A stretch of DNA of 64,000 bases, taken from assembly GCF_026241195.1 (NCBI RefSeq), contig NZ_JAPFQO010000002.1, forward strand, positions 469,491-533,490, written 5' to 3'. The stretch comes from Pontibacter anaerobius. Lineage in GTDB: Bacteria > Bacteroidota > Bacteroidia > Cytophagales > Hymenobacteraceae. The notes beneath the pieces are model-generated. The model made no database searches. It saw only the letters and a list, made by a program, of their open reading frames with translations, and was not told the origin of the DNA. Shown here piece after piece: positions 1 to 8,415 of the stretch; position 1 is the first letter of the stretch, and each line of letters begins with the position of its first letter. The position numbers and the translations under genes were made by a program.

Positions 1-252
1 CTTGGCATTTGTAACATCGGGGTAAGTATAAGTTGGGGAAATAATATCAGCAGGAGGGGTATCCAGGTAAATATCGGCACGAATACGCACCTGTACCTGG
101 CGGCCACGCGCATCGATAGAGCGCTTTAACCGGTGAAGGTATTTAACATCCTCAGGCTGCACCCTGGCACTTTTCAGTATCTCCCCTTCTAACTGCCGGG
201 CATCGAATGCCAGCTCTGGCGGAAGCACCAGGTCAAGTTCTTTCTTTCTCAT
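1..252 (-). CDS. FAD-dependent dehydrogenase (COG2509-like), N-terminal part, runs off the window
   Basis: The minus strand is open from an ATG at 252 to the window edge, giving 84 residues without a stop. The protein begins MRKKELDLVLPPELAFDAR and contains LKRSIDARGRQVQVRI, which is the pattern I know from the N-terminal domain of the uncharacterised FAD-dependent dehydrogenases of COG2509. The FAD-binding Rossmann domain would lie beyond the edge and cannot be checked, so the assignment rests on the N-terminal domain only. A short inverted repeat lies just upstream of the start. Confidence 0.65.
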   Translation of the reverse strand, partial: MRKKELDLVLPPELAFDARQLEGEILKSARVQPEDVKYLHRLKRSIDARGRQVQVRIRADIYLDTPPADIISPTYTYPDVTNAK

Positions 253-262
253 TTACAACAGG

Positions 263-279
263 TAAGGTAGTTAACCTTA
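263..279 (-). promoter_or_regulatory. Short inverted repeat upstream of the FAD-dependent dehydrogenase
   Basis: TAAGGT (263-268) and ACCTTA (274-279) form a perfect 6-bp inverted repeat with a 5-base spacer, 11 bases upstream of the minus-strand start at 252. The position suits an operator, but the repeat is short and could be chance. Confidence 0.25.
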
Positions 280-396
280 AACTTTTAAATTAATTTTAAT
301 TGAATGATCAAGAGAATGATTCTTTACCACTGTATCAAACTATAACATGACAAGTTAACTGGTAAAAACATTCCAATATTTCACTCATTCCAATCA

Positions 397-1362
397 TTAA
401 ATGTCTCCGTTCAATACTTTGTCAACCCAGCCTTTGCCCCATTCTTCAATCTCCTGCTCACTGTAAAGCTCCGGGTAGAAAATGCGTTTCTGGAAACGCG
501 GGGGCAGGTATTTCTGCCAGTTAGTGCCACCAGTAGCAGCAATAACCTCCGGGTCGCGCTGCAGGTAGCGTACAGCTGATTTGTAGTGCATCAGAGGCCA
601 GTTCACGTTCACGTTGCTATCGAGGTCGCGCATTGCCTGTATCAGTTTGGGGTTCTGCTGATCCTCCTCCGGTAGGTTTTTGTACACATGCCACACGTTT
701 TTATCAGCATACTCTTTTGCAAAGCTGATAAGCTGTATGGTATACTTCTGCTCAAACTGCACCAGCGTCAGTGTTTTGGCGCCGGAAGCTACTTCGGTGG
801 CACCCTCTTTCCAGTAAATACAGCCAATCATCTCCTCATGCGTGCTTTCCATACCTAATGCGGCACGTTTGGCTTTCTCCACCAGGTTACGTAAGTCTGT
901 AGAGGCGATCTCAATAAAACGGTACTGCACCGACTGAAAGCCGCTGGCCGGCATGAGCGCCATCCTGAACTGCAGGAACTGTTTTGGGTCCATGCCATCC
1001 ACCATCACATCAAACGAGTTGATCAGGTTATCAAAGTAACGGTTAATGCGCTTCAAGCGTCTAATGAGCACATCAACAGTAATCTCTTTATCCTCACCTA
1101 TTTGCCTATACTCCTCCAGGCAAAGTTTAAAGTATAACTCCGTAATCTGGTGATACATGATGAAGATCTTCTCATCCGGAATATCGGTGCGCGGGTTCTG
1201 CAGGCTCAGCAGCGTGTCCAGGTGAATATAGTCCCAGTAAGAGAGGAAGTTCGTGTGGTAGAGTCCTTCCAGGTACGCAGCCAGATCCTGGCCAAGCGGT
1301 ACATATTTTTCCTCCAGCCGCTTCAGCTGTTCCAGCACTTCAGGTTTAAAGGTATGCTCCAT
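397..1362 (-). CDS. kynA: Tryptophan 2,3-dioxygenase family protein
   Basis: A 321-residue cytoplasmic haem enzyme, expected to open the indole ring of L-tryptophan to N-formylkynurenine, the first step of the kynurenine pathway. Family landmarks are visible: MYHQITELYFKL with H71 at the position of the distal catalytic histidine, FQSVQYRFIE at the substrate-binding segment, and PLMHYKSAVRYL with H259 at the position of the proximal haem ligand, followed by the ATGGTNWQKYL motif. The length suits the longer Bacteroidota form of the family. The gene stands alone on the minus strand and no other kynurenine gene is in view. A TATTTTTG sequence (minus strand, 1401-1394) is a possible -7 element, but no -33 box is seen at the right distance. 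Confidence 0.9.
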   Translation of the reverse strand: MEHTFKPEVLEQLKRLEEKYVPLGQDLAAYLEGLYHTNFLSYWDYIHLDTLLSLQNPRTDIPDEKIFIMYHQITELYFKLCLEEYRQIGEDKEITVDVLIRRLKRINRYFDNLINSFDVMVDGMDPKQFLQFRMALMPASGFQSVQYRFIEIASTDLRNLVEKAKRAALGMESTHEEMIGCIYWKEGATEVASGAKTLTLVQFEQKYTIQLISFAKEYADKNVWHVYKNLPEEDQQNPKLIQAMRDLDSNVNVNWPLMHYKSAVRYLQRDPEVIAATGGTNWQKYLPPRFQKRIFYPELYSEQEIEEWGKGWVDKVLNGDI

Positions 1363-1653
1363 CTGTCAGAGAGTTTAGGTGAGGTGATTTCCGCAAAAAT
1401 AGCAAAACATTTACAGGTGGCCTTATGGCCACTTAAATTAGCTTCCTTTTCGTTTGCAGCACAGCTCTCCATGCTGATAATGAACGCGGTACCAAAGTAT
1501 AAATTTAATCTTTTAAGACACGCAGCTTGATAGGGGCCTTGCCTGGGTTTGTAGATGGAAAAAGGGAGTTTGTAGAATTAAACCTAAATTAACCCCGGAA
1601 TAGCGCAAAGCTGCCGCTAAATTGCTAAATTTGGTTTTCACGATATAGAGCGT

Positions 1654-2331
1654 ATGGCTGAGAAAAGCAGTGTTTTTGACATGATCGGGCCCGTGATGAT
1701 AGGACCATCCAGCTCGCACACAGCTGGGGTGGTGCGTATTGCCAGAGCTGCCATCCGTATTCTGGGCGCCGCCCCGGAAGAGGCAGTTATCACCTTTTAC
1801 AACTCATTTGCACGCACCTACGAGGGCCACGGCAGCGACCGCGCCATTGTAGCCGGCCTGCTGGACTTTAAAACAGATGACAAACGGATTAAAGAAGCCT
1901 TTGATTTTGCTAAAGAACGGGGGCTCAAGTATACTTTCCGCTCTGTGGGCAATGCCTCTACCATGCACCCAAACACCATCAAGCTAAACCTGAAGGCAGG
2001 CGAACGCGAGGTGGAGGTGATCGGGCAGAGCCGCGGCGGCGGTGTGATCAATATATCGGAGGTAGACGGGTTCTCGGCTAACTTCTCTGCTACGCTGCAC
2101 ACGCTTATTATTGATGCGGCCGACGTGAAGGGAAGTATCGCCTTTATCGCTTCTATACTGGCACACGACGACTGCAACATTGCCACCATGAGCGTTTCGC
2201 GGAAAGGCAAGCATGAGCGGGCGCGTCAGTTCATAGAGATGGACTCCGGTATTAAGCCCATAACGCTTGAATACATGAAACAACTTAGCTGGGTGAAGCA
2301 CGTGGTTTATATCCCGAACATCGACTTATAA
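1654..2331 (+). CDS. sdaAB: L-serine ammonia-lyase, iron-sulfur dependent, beta subunit
   Basis: A 225-residue protein matching the beta chain of two-part bacterial L-serine dehydratases, which deaminate serine to pyruvate. The N-terminus FDMIGPVMIGPSSSHTAG is the hallmark of the family, and the C-terminal 75 residues (LIIDAADVKGSIAFIASIL and onward) look like an ACT-type regulatory domain. The iron-sulfur-binding alpha chain is not adjacent, so the catalytic partner must be elsewhere. It is the first gene of a plus-strand run: the tolC-like gene starts 13 bases after its stop. A TAAATTTG box at 1626-1633 is a candidate -7 promoter element. Confidence 0.9.
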   Translation: MAEKSSVFDMIGPVMIGPSSSHTAGVVRIARAAIRILGAAPEEAVITFYNSFARTYEGHGSDRAIVAGLLDFKTDDKRIKEAFDFAKERGLKYTFRSVGNASTMHPNTIKLNLKAGEREVEVIGQSRGGGVINISEVDGFSANFSATLHTLIIDAADVKGSIAFIASILAHDDCNIATMSVSRKGKHERARQFIEMDSGIKPITLEYMKQLSWVKHVVYIPNIDL

Positions 2332-2344
2332 AAGTATAGCTACT

Positions 2345-3799
2345 ATGAAAAAAACATCTAAAACCCTGCTATTGGTTTTAGGAATAGGCCTAGCCGGTTC
2401 TACCGGAGCCATGGCGCAGCAGGACCCAAGCGGCGATGGCATCTGGACACTGCAGGAGGCGGTGGGGTATGCCAATGCCAACAACCTGCAGGTACGGCGA
2501 ACCAAACTCAACAAAGGCCTGGCAGAAACAGACCTGAAGCAGTCGAGGTTTGACCGTCTACCATCCGTTAACGGTAGTTCTTCATACAACTTTAACTACG
2601 GTACCTACGTCGATCCCACCACTTCTGAATTACGTTCGGAGCAAAGCCAGACTAACAATTTCCAGTTAAGCGCTTCTGTGCCCTTATTTATGGGATTTCA
2701 GCAAGTAAATTCTATCAAACAGAATGAGCTGGCACTGCAGGCTATTGAACAGGATGTGCTTTCAGCGCAGAATGACATTACGATACAGATCGTTACGTCC
2801 TACCTGAACATACTTTTTGCCGATGAGCTGATCAAAATATCACAGCAAACGCGTGACTTAACGAAACAGCAACTCGATCGCACTAAAATCTTGTTTGACG
2901 CAGGAAGTGTGGCAGAAAACGCTGTATTGGACCTGGAGTCTCAGTTAGCTGCCGACGACCTAGAGTTAATTAATGCGGAAAACCAGCGCGATATCTCCAG
3001 GCTGTCATTAATGCAGTTGCTGAACCTGCCCACTTCACAGGAATTTCAAATTGAAATACCTGAAATCCCAGAGCCCGACCAAGACCCGGTTCTGTTAAGC
3101 GGCGATCAGGTATATGATGTGGCTGTACAAACCTTGCCGGCCATCAAGGCGGCCGATCTGCGTGTGTTAAGTGCGGCCAAGGCACTGGATGTGGCCAGAG
3201 GAGGCTACTATCCACGCCTGTCGATGTTCGGTAGCTTAAACACCTTTTATTCAAGTGCACGAGATTTACGATTTCCGATTGAGGGTACATTTTCGCCAAA
3301 CCGAATAGGCTTCATGAATTCAGAGGGTACTGATCCCTTCATTATTTATACTCCTGCCTCCAGAATAGAATCCTATGAATATTTCGATCAGCTGAAAGAT
3401 GGTGTGGGCAAGAACTTCGGTTTCAATTTACAGATACCTATCCTGAATGGCTTGCAAGTTCGCAGTAATGTGCAGCGGGCAAAGCTGCAGCAGCAGGATG
3501 CACAGATCAACGCAGACATTGCCCGTAACAACTTACGCCAGACCATTGAGCAGGCGTATGTAGATGCCGTAGCTGCCCAACGTCGTTATGTAGCCGCAAA
3601 AGAACAGCTGCGTGCCGCTGAGAAGAACTACAGCAATGCGCAGTTGCGGTTGAATGCAGGCGTGATAAACACAGTGGATTTCAACATTATAGCCAATAGC
3701 TATCGTGCTGCACAGTCTAACTTGTCGCAGGCGAAGTATGAATACACTTTTAAACTAAAGGTTCTGGACTTCTACCAGGGCAAAGACATTTCTTTCTAA
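2345..3799 (+). CDS. TolC family outer-membrane efflux protein
   Basis: A 484-residue outer-membrane channel protein. It starts with a Sec signal peptide (MKKTSKTLLLVLGIGLAG, cleavage probably after AMA) and then has the two repeated helical outer-membrane-efflux domains, with the typical EAVGYANANNLQVRR opening and a C-terminal domain rich in Ala, Gln and Asn (for example AAEKNYSNAQLRLNAG). The next gene, five bases downstream, is a membrane fusion protein, so the two should assemble into one envelope-spanning export path. No inner-membrane pump gene follows. Confidence 0.9.
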   Translation: MKKTSKTLLLVLGIGLAGSTGAMAQQDPSGDGIWTLQEAVGYANANNLQVRRTKLNKGLAETDLKQSRFDRLPSVNGSSSYNFNYGTYVDPTTSELRSEQSQTNNFQLSASVPLFMGFQQVNSIKQNELALQAIEQDVLSAQNDITIQIVTSYLNILFADELIKISQQTRDLTKQQLDRTKILFDAGSVAENAVLDLESQLAADDLELINAENQRDISRLSLMQLLNLPTSQEFQIEIPEIPEPDQDPVLLSGDQVYDVAVQTLPAIKAADLRVLSAAKALDVARGGYYPRLSMFGSLNTFYSSARDLRFPIEGTFSPNRIGFMNSEGTDPFIIYTPASRIESYEYFDQLKDGVGKNFGFNLQIPILNGLQVRSNVQRAKLQQQDAQINADIARNNLRQTIEQAYVDAVAAQRRYVAAKEQLRAAEKNYSNAQLRLNAGVINTVDFNIIANSYRAAQSNLSQAKYEYTFKLKVLDFYQGKDISF

Positions 3800-3804
3800 A
3801 AATC

Positions 3805-5199
3805 ATGGCGAAGAAAAAATCAAAGCTTATCCCTATTCTGATAGGTGTTTTAGTAGTATTGGTGGTAGGTATAATTGTCGCTAAAAAGGCTGGCTGGATA
3901 GGTGCTGAAGAAGGCACTGAAGTGGTGTTGGCAGAGGCTAAACCTGCAGATATCGTTGAGAAAGTAAGCGCATCAGGAAAAATACAACCGGAAACCGAGG
4001 TGAAAATCAGCCCGGATGTGTCTGGAGAGATTATCGAGTTAAACGTTGAGGAAGGCGACTCTGTAGTGAAAGGACAGCTTTTACTGCGCATACGCCCGGA
4101 TAACTATCAGTCGATGGTAGATGCCCAGCAGGCTTCCGTAAATACCATGCGCGCTAATCTGGCGCAGGCCAGAGCAAGGCTTGCTCAGGCGCAGGCTAAC
4201 TTTGTGCAGGTGGAGCAGAACTACAAGCGTAACAAGCCGCTGGTAGAGCAAAAAGTTATCTCTCAGGCAGAGTGGCAGCAAATAGAATCGAATTACCTGG
4301 CAACAAAGGCAGAGGTGGAGTCAGGGCGGCAGAGCGTGAGAGCCTCGGAATATAATGTGCAGAATGCACAGGCATCCTTGAAGGACGCACGCGAGAACCT
4401 AAATAAAACCACCATTTATGCACCGGTAAGCGGCACAGTATCTAAACTGAACGTGGAGCAGGGCGAGCGCGTGGTGGGTACTTCCCAGATGGCCGGTACC
4501 GAAATCATGCGTATCGCTAACCTTAACAACATGGAGGTGCGTGTAAACGTGAACGAGAACGACATTATCCGTGTAAGCCTGAACGACTCTGTAGAAGTGG
4601 AAGTGGATTCCTATGCCAGCCGTGATGAAAAATTTATGGGTGTGGTTACGGCCATAGCCAACACTGCCAAAGATGCCACTACACTGGAAGCCGTAACAGA
4701 ATTTGAAGTGCGCATTCGTCTCCTCAATAAATCCTATGACCACCTGCGCGAGAACACTGCGCGTCCGTTCCGGCCAGGCATGACTGCCTCTGTAGATATC
4801 ATCACAGATCGCAAACCTAATGTTTTATCTGTACCTTTGTCGGCCGTAACAACTCGCTCTGCTAACCCAAAAGGAGATAAGAAGACCGATGAAGAAGAGG
4901 GCGATGAAAAGGAGCCAAACCAGAATGAACAACAACAGGAGGCAGCTCCGGCACAGGTAGAGGAAGTCGTGTTTGTATATGACCAAGCTTCAAACACTGT
5001 AAAATCTGTAAAGGTAAAAACCGGCATCAGCGATTTTGAAAACATTGAGATTCTGAGCGGTTTGGATAAAGGGCAGAAAGTGGTAGCTGGTCCGTTCAGG
5101 GCGGTTTCTAAAACGTTGGAAGATGGCGCCAAGGTAGCCGTAAAAGATGAGAAATCGTTAGACAAGCAGGCGATAGCTGCAGATACTAAAGAAGATTAA
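3805..5199 (+). CDS. Efflux periplasmic adaptor (HlyD/MacA-like membrane fusion protein)
   Basis: A 464-residue adaptor with one N-terminal membrane anchor (about residues 6-25), a lipoyl-type half motif (VSASGKIQPETEVKISPDVS), a long alpha-helical hairpin rich in Gln and Ala (about 105-200), the returning half motif TTIYAPVSGTVSKLNVEQG, and a beta-barrel. An acidic and Gln-rich insert near residues 353-382 (EEEGDEKEPNQNEQQQE) interrupts the C-terminal domain and is unusual. The architecture resembles MacA, which normally works with a MacB ABC transporter, but the next gene is gpsA, so the pump is unlinked. Confidence 0.88.
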   Translation: MAKKKSKLIPILIGVLVVLVVGIIVAKKAGWIGAEEGTEVVLAEAKPADIVEKVSASGKIQPETEVKISPDVSGEIIELNVEEGDSVVKGQLLLRIRPDNYQSMVDAQQASVNTMRANLAQARARLAQAQANFVQVEQNYKRNKPLVEQKVISQAEWQQIESNYLATKAEVESGRQSVRASEYNVQNAQASLKDARENLNKTTIYAPVSGTVSKLNVEQGERVVGTSQMAGTEIMRIANLNNMEVRVNVNENDIIRVSLNDSVEVEVDSYASRDEKFMGVVTAIANTAKDATTLEAVTEFEVRIRLLNKSYDHLRENTARPFRPGMTASVDIITDRKPNVLSVPLSAVTTRSANPKGDKKTDEEEGDEKEPNQNEQQQEAAPAQVEEVVFVYDQASNTVKSVKVKTGISDFENIEILSGLDKGQKVVAGPFRAVSKTLEDGAKVAVKDEKSLDKQAIAADTKED

Positions 5200-5204
5200 A
5201 AAAT

Positions 5205-6194
5205 TTGGAAAAAATAGCCGTACTGGGAGGGGGAAGCTGGGCAACTGCCCTGGTAAAGATCCTCTCAGAGAACAAATCCCAAGTAAACTGGTGGATGCGC
5301 AACGAGAACGACGTGCAGCACCTGACCAATTTCAAACACAACCCGCGCTACCTTAGCCAGGTGTCGTTTGATCTGAATTATGTAAAACCATCCACAGCTA
5401 TACAGGCTGTTGTAGCCTCATCGGACTGGGTGATACTGGCAGTGCCAGCCGCATTCGTGCAGCTGGCACTTGCCGATTTACCCGCAGATGCCTTTGCAGG
5501 TAAAGTAGTGGTTTCGGCCATAAAGGGTATGATTCCCAAAGAGAACGTTCTGATCACTGATTATGTAAAGCACAGGTATAATGTGCCCGATCATAACCTG
5601 TTGGTAATTGCCGGCCCGTGCCACGCAGAGGAGGTTGCACTCGAAAAGCAATCTTACCTCACCATCGGATCACATAACTTGGCCACGGCGGAGCGTTTCT
5701 GCGAACTGCTACGCAACCGTTATGTAAAGGCAAACCCTTTAGACGATCTGGATGGAATTGAGTATTGCGCCGTGATGAAAAACATTATTGCGCTAGCCTG
5801 CGGTATAGCCCGGGGCCAGAACTACGGCGATAACTTCCAGGCGGTACTGGTTTCCAATGCCATGTTTGAGATAGAGCGTTTCCTGGATGCTATTATGCCG
5901 ATCCACCGTGCGTTGAACGGCTCCGCTTACCTCGGCGACTTACTGGTAACAGCTTACTCGCAGTTCAGCCGCAACCGGACTTTCGGTAACATGATCGGGA
6001 GAGGGTATACGGTGAAGTCGGCCCAGGTAGAGATGAACATGGTAGCAGAAGGCTATTACGCCGTGCAGAGCATTTATGAGCTTAACAAAAAGTTGGAGGT
6101 AGACATGCCAATTACAACGGCCGTTTATCACATACTTTATGAGCGCATATCACCGGCTGTAGAGTTCGAGATATTGAAAGACAAGTTTAAATAA
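5205..6194 (+). CDS. gpsA: NAD(P)H-dependent glycerol-3-phosphate dehydrogenase
   Basis: A 329-residue cytoplasmic enzyme that reduces dihydroxyacetone phosphate to sn-glycerol 3-phosphate for phospholipid synthesis. The N-terminal Rossmann motif is AVLGGGSWATAL, followed by VVSAIKGM, AGPCHAEEVALE and the catalytic-lysine segment GIEYCAVMKNIIALACG. The start is a TTG at 5205: it puts the nucleotide-binding strand only four residues from the N-terminus, as expected for this family. It lies five bases after the adaptor stop codon, so it is probably the last gene of the run starting at sdaAB, and a terminator follows at 6216. Confidence 0.93.
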   Translation: MEKIAVLGGGSWATALVKILSENKSQVNWWMRNENDVQHLTNFKHNPRYLSQVSFDLNYVKPSTAIQAVVASSDWVILAVPAAFVQLALADLPADAFAGKVVVSAIKGMIPKENVLITDYVKHRYNVPDHNLLVIAGPCHAEEVALEKQSYLTIGSHNLATAERFCELLRNRYVKANPLDDLDGIEYCAVMKNIIALACGIARGQNYGDNFQAVLVSNAMFEIERFLDAIMPIHRALNGSAYLGDLLVTAYSQFSRNRTFGNMIGRGYTVKSAQVEMNMVAEGYYAVQSIYELNKKLEVDMPITTAVYHILYERISPAVEFEILKDKFK

Positions 6195-6215
6195 CAGCTA
6201 TGGCTGCAAAGGAAG

Positions 6216-6243
6216 GCACACCTGAACCGGGTGTGCTTTTTTT
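6216..6243 (+). terminator. Rho-independent terminator after gpsA
   Basis: GCACACC (6216-6222) pairs with GGTGTGC (6230-6236) and is followed by seven T residues (6237-6243). The T tract overlaps the stop codon of the opposing membrane-protein gene. Confidence 0.88.
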
Positions 6244-6748
6244 ATACTTTGGAGTGGCGCATTATTTTGTCGCCTAGGCCGCGGTACACTGCCATAATGG
6301 TAATGGCTGCTGAAAAGCAGATACTGAAAACACTGGAAAGAAGCTGAAAATCAGCGTAAGGAATATAATACAGTTGCAGCAGGTCCAACAGCAGCACCAT
6401 GATGGAGGCAATGGAAACACCGGCCAAGGCAAACATAAATGCCCGGTTAAACGTTTTGGAGGGCAACCGGTCTATGAGGGTCTGGCTTTTAAGATGCCAG
6501 TGCAGCGGCAAAACCTTGCCGTTCCGGAGTGCCCAGCGCGTGGCCCTGGTGGCAATCCATCCTAAAATAAACCCTGTCGCCAGGCTATAGGCAAAAAGAT
6601 GGATCGCTATACTCTGCTGCCCCCATAGCGGTATTTCATCATGAGACAGCCAAAATAAAGCGAACAGCGTCCCATTTATGAAAAGTGCGGCTATGGCAAG
6701 TATAACTGCCAGCAAAATCAAAAACCTATAATTCAGGCTTATCTGCAT
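6242..6748 (-). CDS. Four-helix membrane protein of unknown function
   Basis: A 168-residue protein with four hydrophobic segments (about 8-30, 47-68, 100-122 and 132-155) separated by short polar loops, so an inner-membrane protein. I recognise no family or catalytic motif. The gene is convergent with gpsA, and its stop codon lies inside the gpsA terminator T tract. Confidence 0.7.
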   Translation of the reverse strand: MQISLNYRFLILLAVILAIAALFINGTLFALFWLSHDEIPLWGQQSIAIHLFAYSLATGFILGWIATRATRWALRNGKVLPLHWHLKSQTLIDRLPSKTFNRAFMFALAGVSIASIMVLLLDLLQLYYIPYADFQLLSSVFSICFSAAITIMAVYRGLGDKIMRHSKV

Positions 6749-6894
6749 GTACTTAACTTTTCACTGTACAATTGACTATACTCATTTTAAGCGTCTAAGG
6801 ATATAACGAGCTAAAATACTGCCATTCAGGCACCATCATTTTGCTGCGTATGTTTCAATAAATTGCAGCATTTTAGCACCCTACAAACCAACTT

Positions 6895-7884
6895 ATGAAG
6901 CAGCACCTGCAGCAGATAGACGTAGTGAAAGGCACTGCCATCGTGGCTGTGCTGCTGCTGCATTCGCTTACCCGCGATGAACTCGAAAACAGCTACGCAA
7001 TTTATCACATCTGGCAGGCGGTGCCACTTTTTATGGTGGTGATGGGGCTGAACCTTGGGTTATCCGTAAGAGGCAAAACGCAGCACCTGCAGCAGCTTTA
7101 CACGCGTAAGTACTTCACCAAAAAAGCCGCACGTATTTTTATTCCCTTTATCATCATCTTTCTGCTGTCCATAGTGGCGGGTATACTTTGGGAGTACTTT
7201 AAAGGAGAGGATGTTCTGGAGTTTAGCGGGTATACCTGGGTCGGGCTGCTACCGGTAACGGGCCGGGGTAATTACTTTATCACCATGCTGCTGCAGTCTG
7301 TACTGCTGCTGCCAGTTATTGGGTATAGTTTTAGCCGAAGCCCTCTTCTCACCACTGTGGTGCTGGTGCTGTTGGAGTTGGCTTTTCAGTTTTGGGCGGC
7401 TCAGTTCTCATATTTTGATGCTAACAACTACCTTTACGATGCTGCCTTTCCGCGCTATTTCACGGCAATTGTTTATGGCCTATGGCTATCGCAACTAGTA
7501 TGGCACTCATTTCGGTGGAAGCACTTTACAGTTCTAGCCTCCCTGGGGATAGTGGCAGCCGGTTTCCTGTACTTGTTTGGCTATAAAGATGAAGTGGCTA
7601 CAAGTATACTACGCCCGGAGTGGCAGTCGCAGCAGGCGCTGACCTTTGGCTATGCAGCGTTATTGGTTTGGTTGGCAATTAAACTGCTACCAAATTATTC
7701 GATTTTCATCCCTATATGGTTTCTGGCCGAGTTGGGGAAGGCATCTTACCACATTTTTCTGGTGCAGGTGCTATATTTTGGCCTGGTAGAGCAGGATCTG
7801 CCGATGTGGCTAAATCTGGCGTTCCCAATAGTGCTTGGATACTTTTTTTTCAAGTATGAATCGAAACTACTTTTTGGGTTATAA
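6895..7884 (+). CDS. Acyltransferase 3 family membrane protein
   Basis: A 329-residue polytopic membrane protein. It opens with QIDVVKGTAIVAVLLLHS, the pattern of membrane acyltransferase 3 proteins (Asp-Lys-Gly followed by the conserved His in the first helix), and continues with about ten hydrophobic segments. Such proteins transfer acyl groups to sugars of surface polysaccharides or related substrates; the substrate cannot be read from this sequence. It stands alone on the plus strand, with 94 bases before the Nudix gene. Confidence 0.78.
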   Translation: MKQHLQQIDVVKGTAIVAVLLLHSLTRDELENSYAIYHIWQAVPLFMVVMGLNLGLSVRGKTQHLQQLYTRKYFTKKAARIFIPFIIIFLLSIVAGILWEYFKGEDVLEFSGYTWVGLLPVTGRGNYFITMLLQSVLLLPVIGYSFSRSPLLTTVVLVLLELAFQFWAAQFSYFDANNYLYDAAFPRYFTAIVYGLWLSQLVWHSFRWKHFTVLASLGIVAAGFLYLFGYKDEVATSILRPEWQSQQALTFGYAALLVWLAIKLLPNYSIFIPIWFLAELGKASYHIFLVQVLYFGLVEQDLPMWLNLAFPIVLGYFFFKYESKLLFGL

Positions 7885-7978
7885 GCAGTCTCTTAAACTA
7901 CTTTTTTAATTTTAATCACACACCTGGTGACAACTTTGAAAAGCACTTCGTTACTTTACATATGTTTCTTTCAGTAAA

Positions 7979-8374
7979 ATGATAAAAGTAGTTTGTGCCA
8001 TTGTGGAGCAGTATGAGCGCGTGCTCGTAACCCAGCGTAGCAAGAAAATGCGTGAGGCGCTGCTGTGGGAGTTTCCTGGCGGAAAGCTGGAGCAAAACGA
8101 AACAGAAGGGAACTGCCTTATCAGAGAAATACAGGAGGAGCTAGGGATTGAAGTAGAGCCATACCAGCGCTTAACGCCCGCCATGTACGCTTATCCCGAC
8201 CTAAGTATAGAGCTTATTCCGTTCCTGTGTAAGTATAAAGGCGGTGTCATTCAACTTCAGGAGCATCGCACCTACCATTGGGTAAAACCCGAAGACCTAA
8301 AGACCTATCAATTTTGTCCGGCCGATGTGCCTATACTTGAAGAGTACCTACAGTTGATCAGGGGCAGGCCTTAG
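7979..8374 (+). CDS. MutT-type Nudix pyrophosphohydrolase
   Basis: A 131-residue Nudix enzyme. The complete Nudix box GX5EX7REUXEEXGU is present at about residues 35-57 (GGKLEQNE, then REIQEELGI). The start VVCAIVEQYERVLVTQRS and the WEFPGGK segment match the MutT/NudG group, which hydrolyse oxidised or modified (deoxy)nucleoside triphosphates and so keep 8-oxo-dGTP or similar bases out of DNA. Substrate choice within the group is not determinable. The RsmF-like gene follows 41 bases later but carries its own promoter. Confidence 0.88.
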   Translation: MIKVVCAIVEQYERVLVTQRSKKMREALLWEFPGGKLEQNETEGNCLIREIQEELGIEVEPYQRLTPAMYAYPDLSIELIPFLCKYKGGVIQLQEHRTYHWVKPEDLKTYQFCPADVPILEEYLQLIRGRP

Positions 8375-8380
8375 CCATAC

Positions 8381-8411
8381 TTTCAGAACCTGCATTTTAG
8401 CCGTACCTTTG
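8381..8411 (+). promoter_or_regulatory. Bacteroidota-type promoter giving a probably leaderless rsmF-like mRNA
   Basis: TTTC at 8381-8384 (one change from TTTG) is followed by a 19-base spacer and TACCTTTG at 8404-8411, a perfect TAnnTTTG -7 element. The ATG of the methyltransferase is at 8416, so transcription starting about 5-7 bases after the -7 box would begin at or next to the start codon. Confidence 0.6.
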
Positions 8412-8415
8412 GGGT

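Noticed and set aside
1150..1530. 126-codon frame opposite the start of the dioxygenase gene
   Set aside because: Most of it is antisense to conserved dioxygenase codons and the remainder has no recognisable features.
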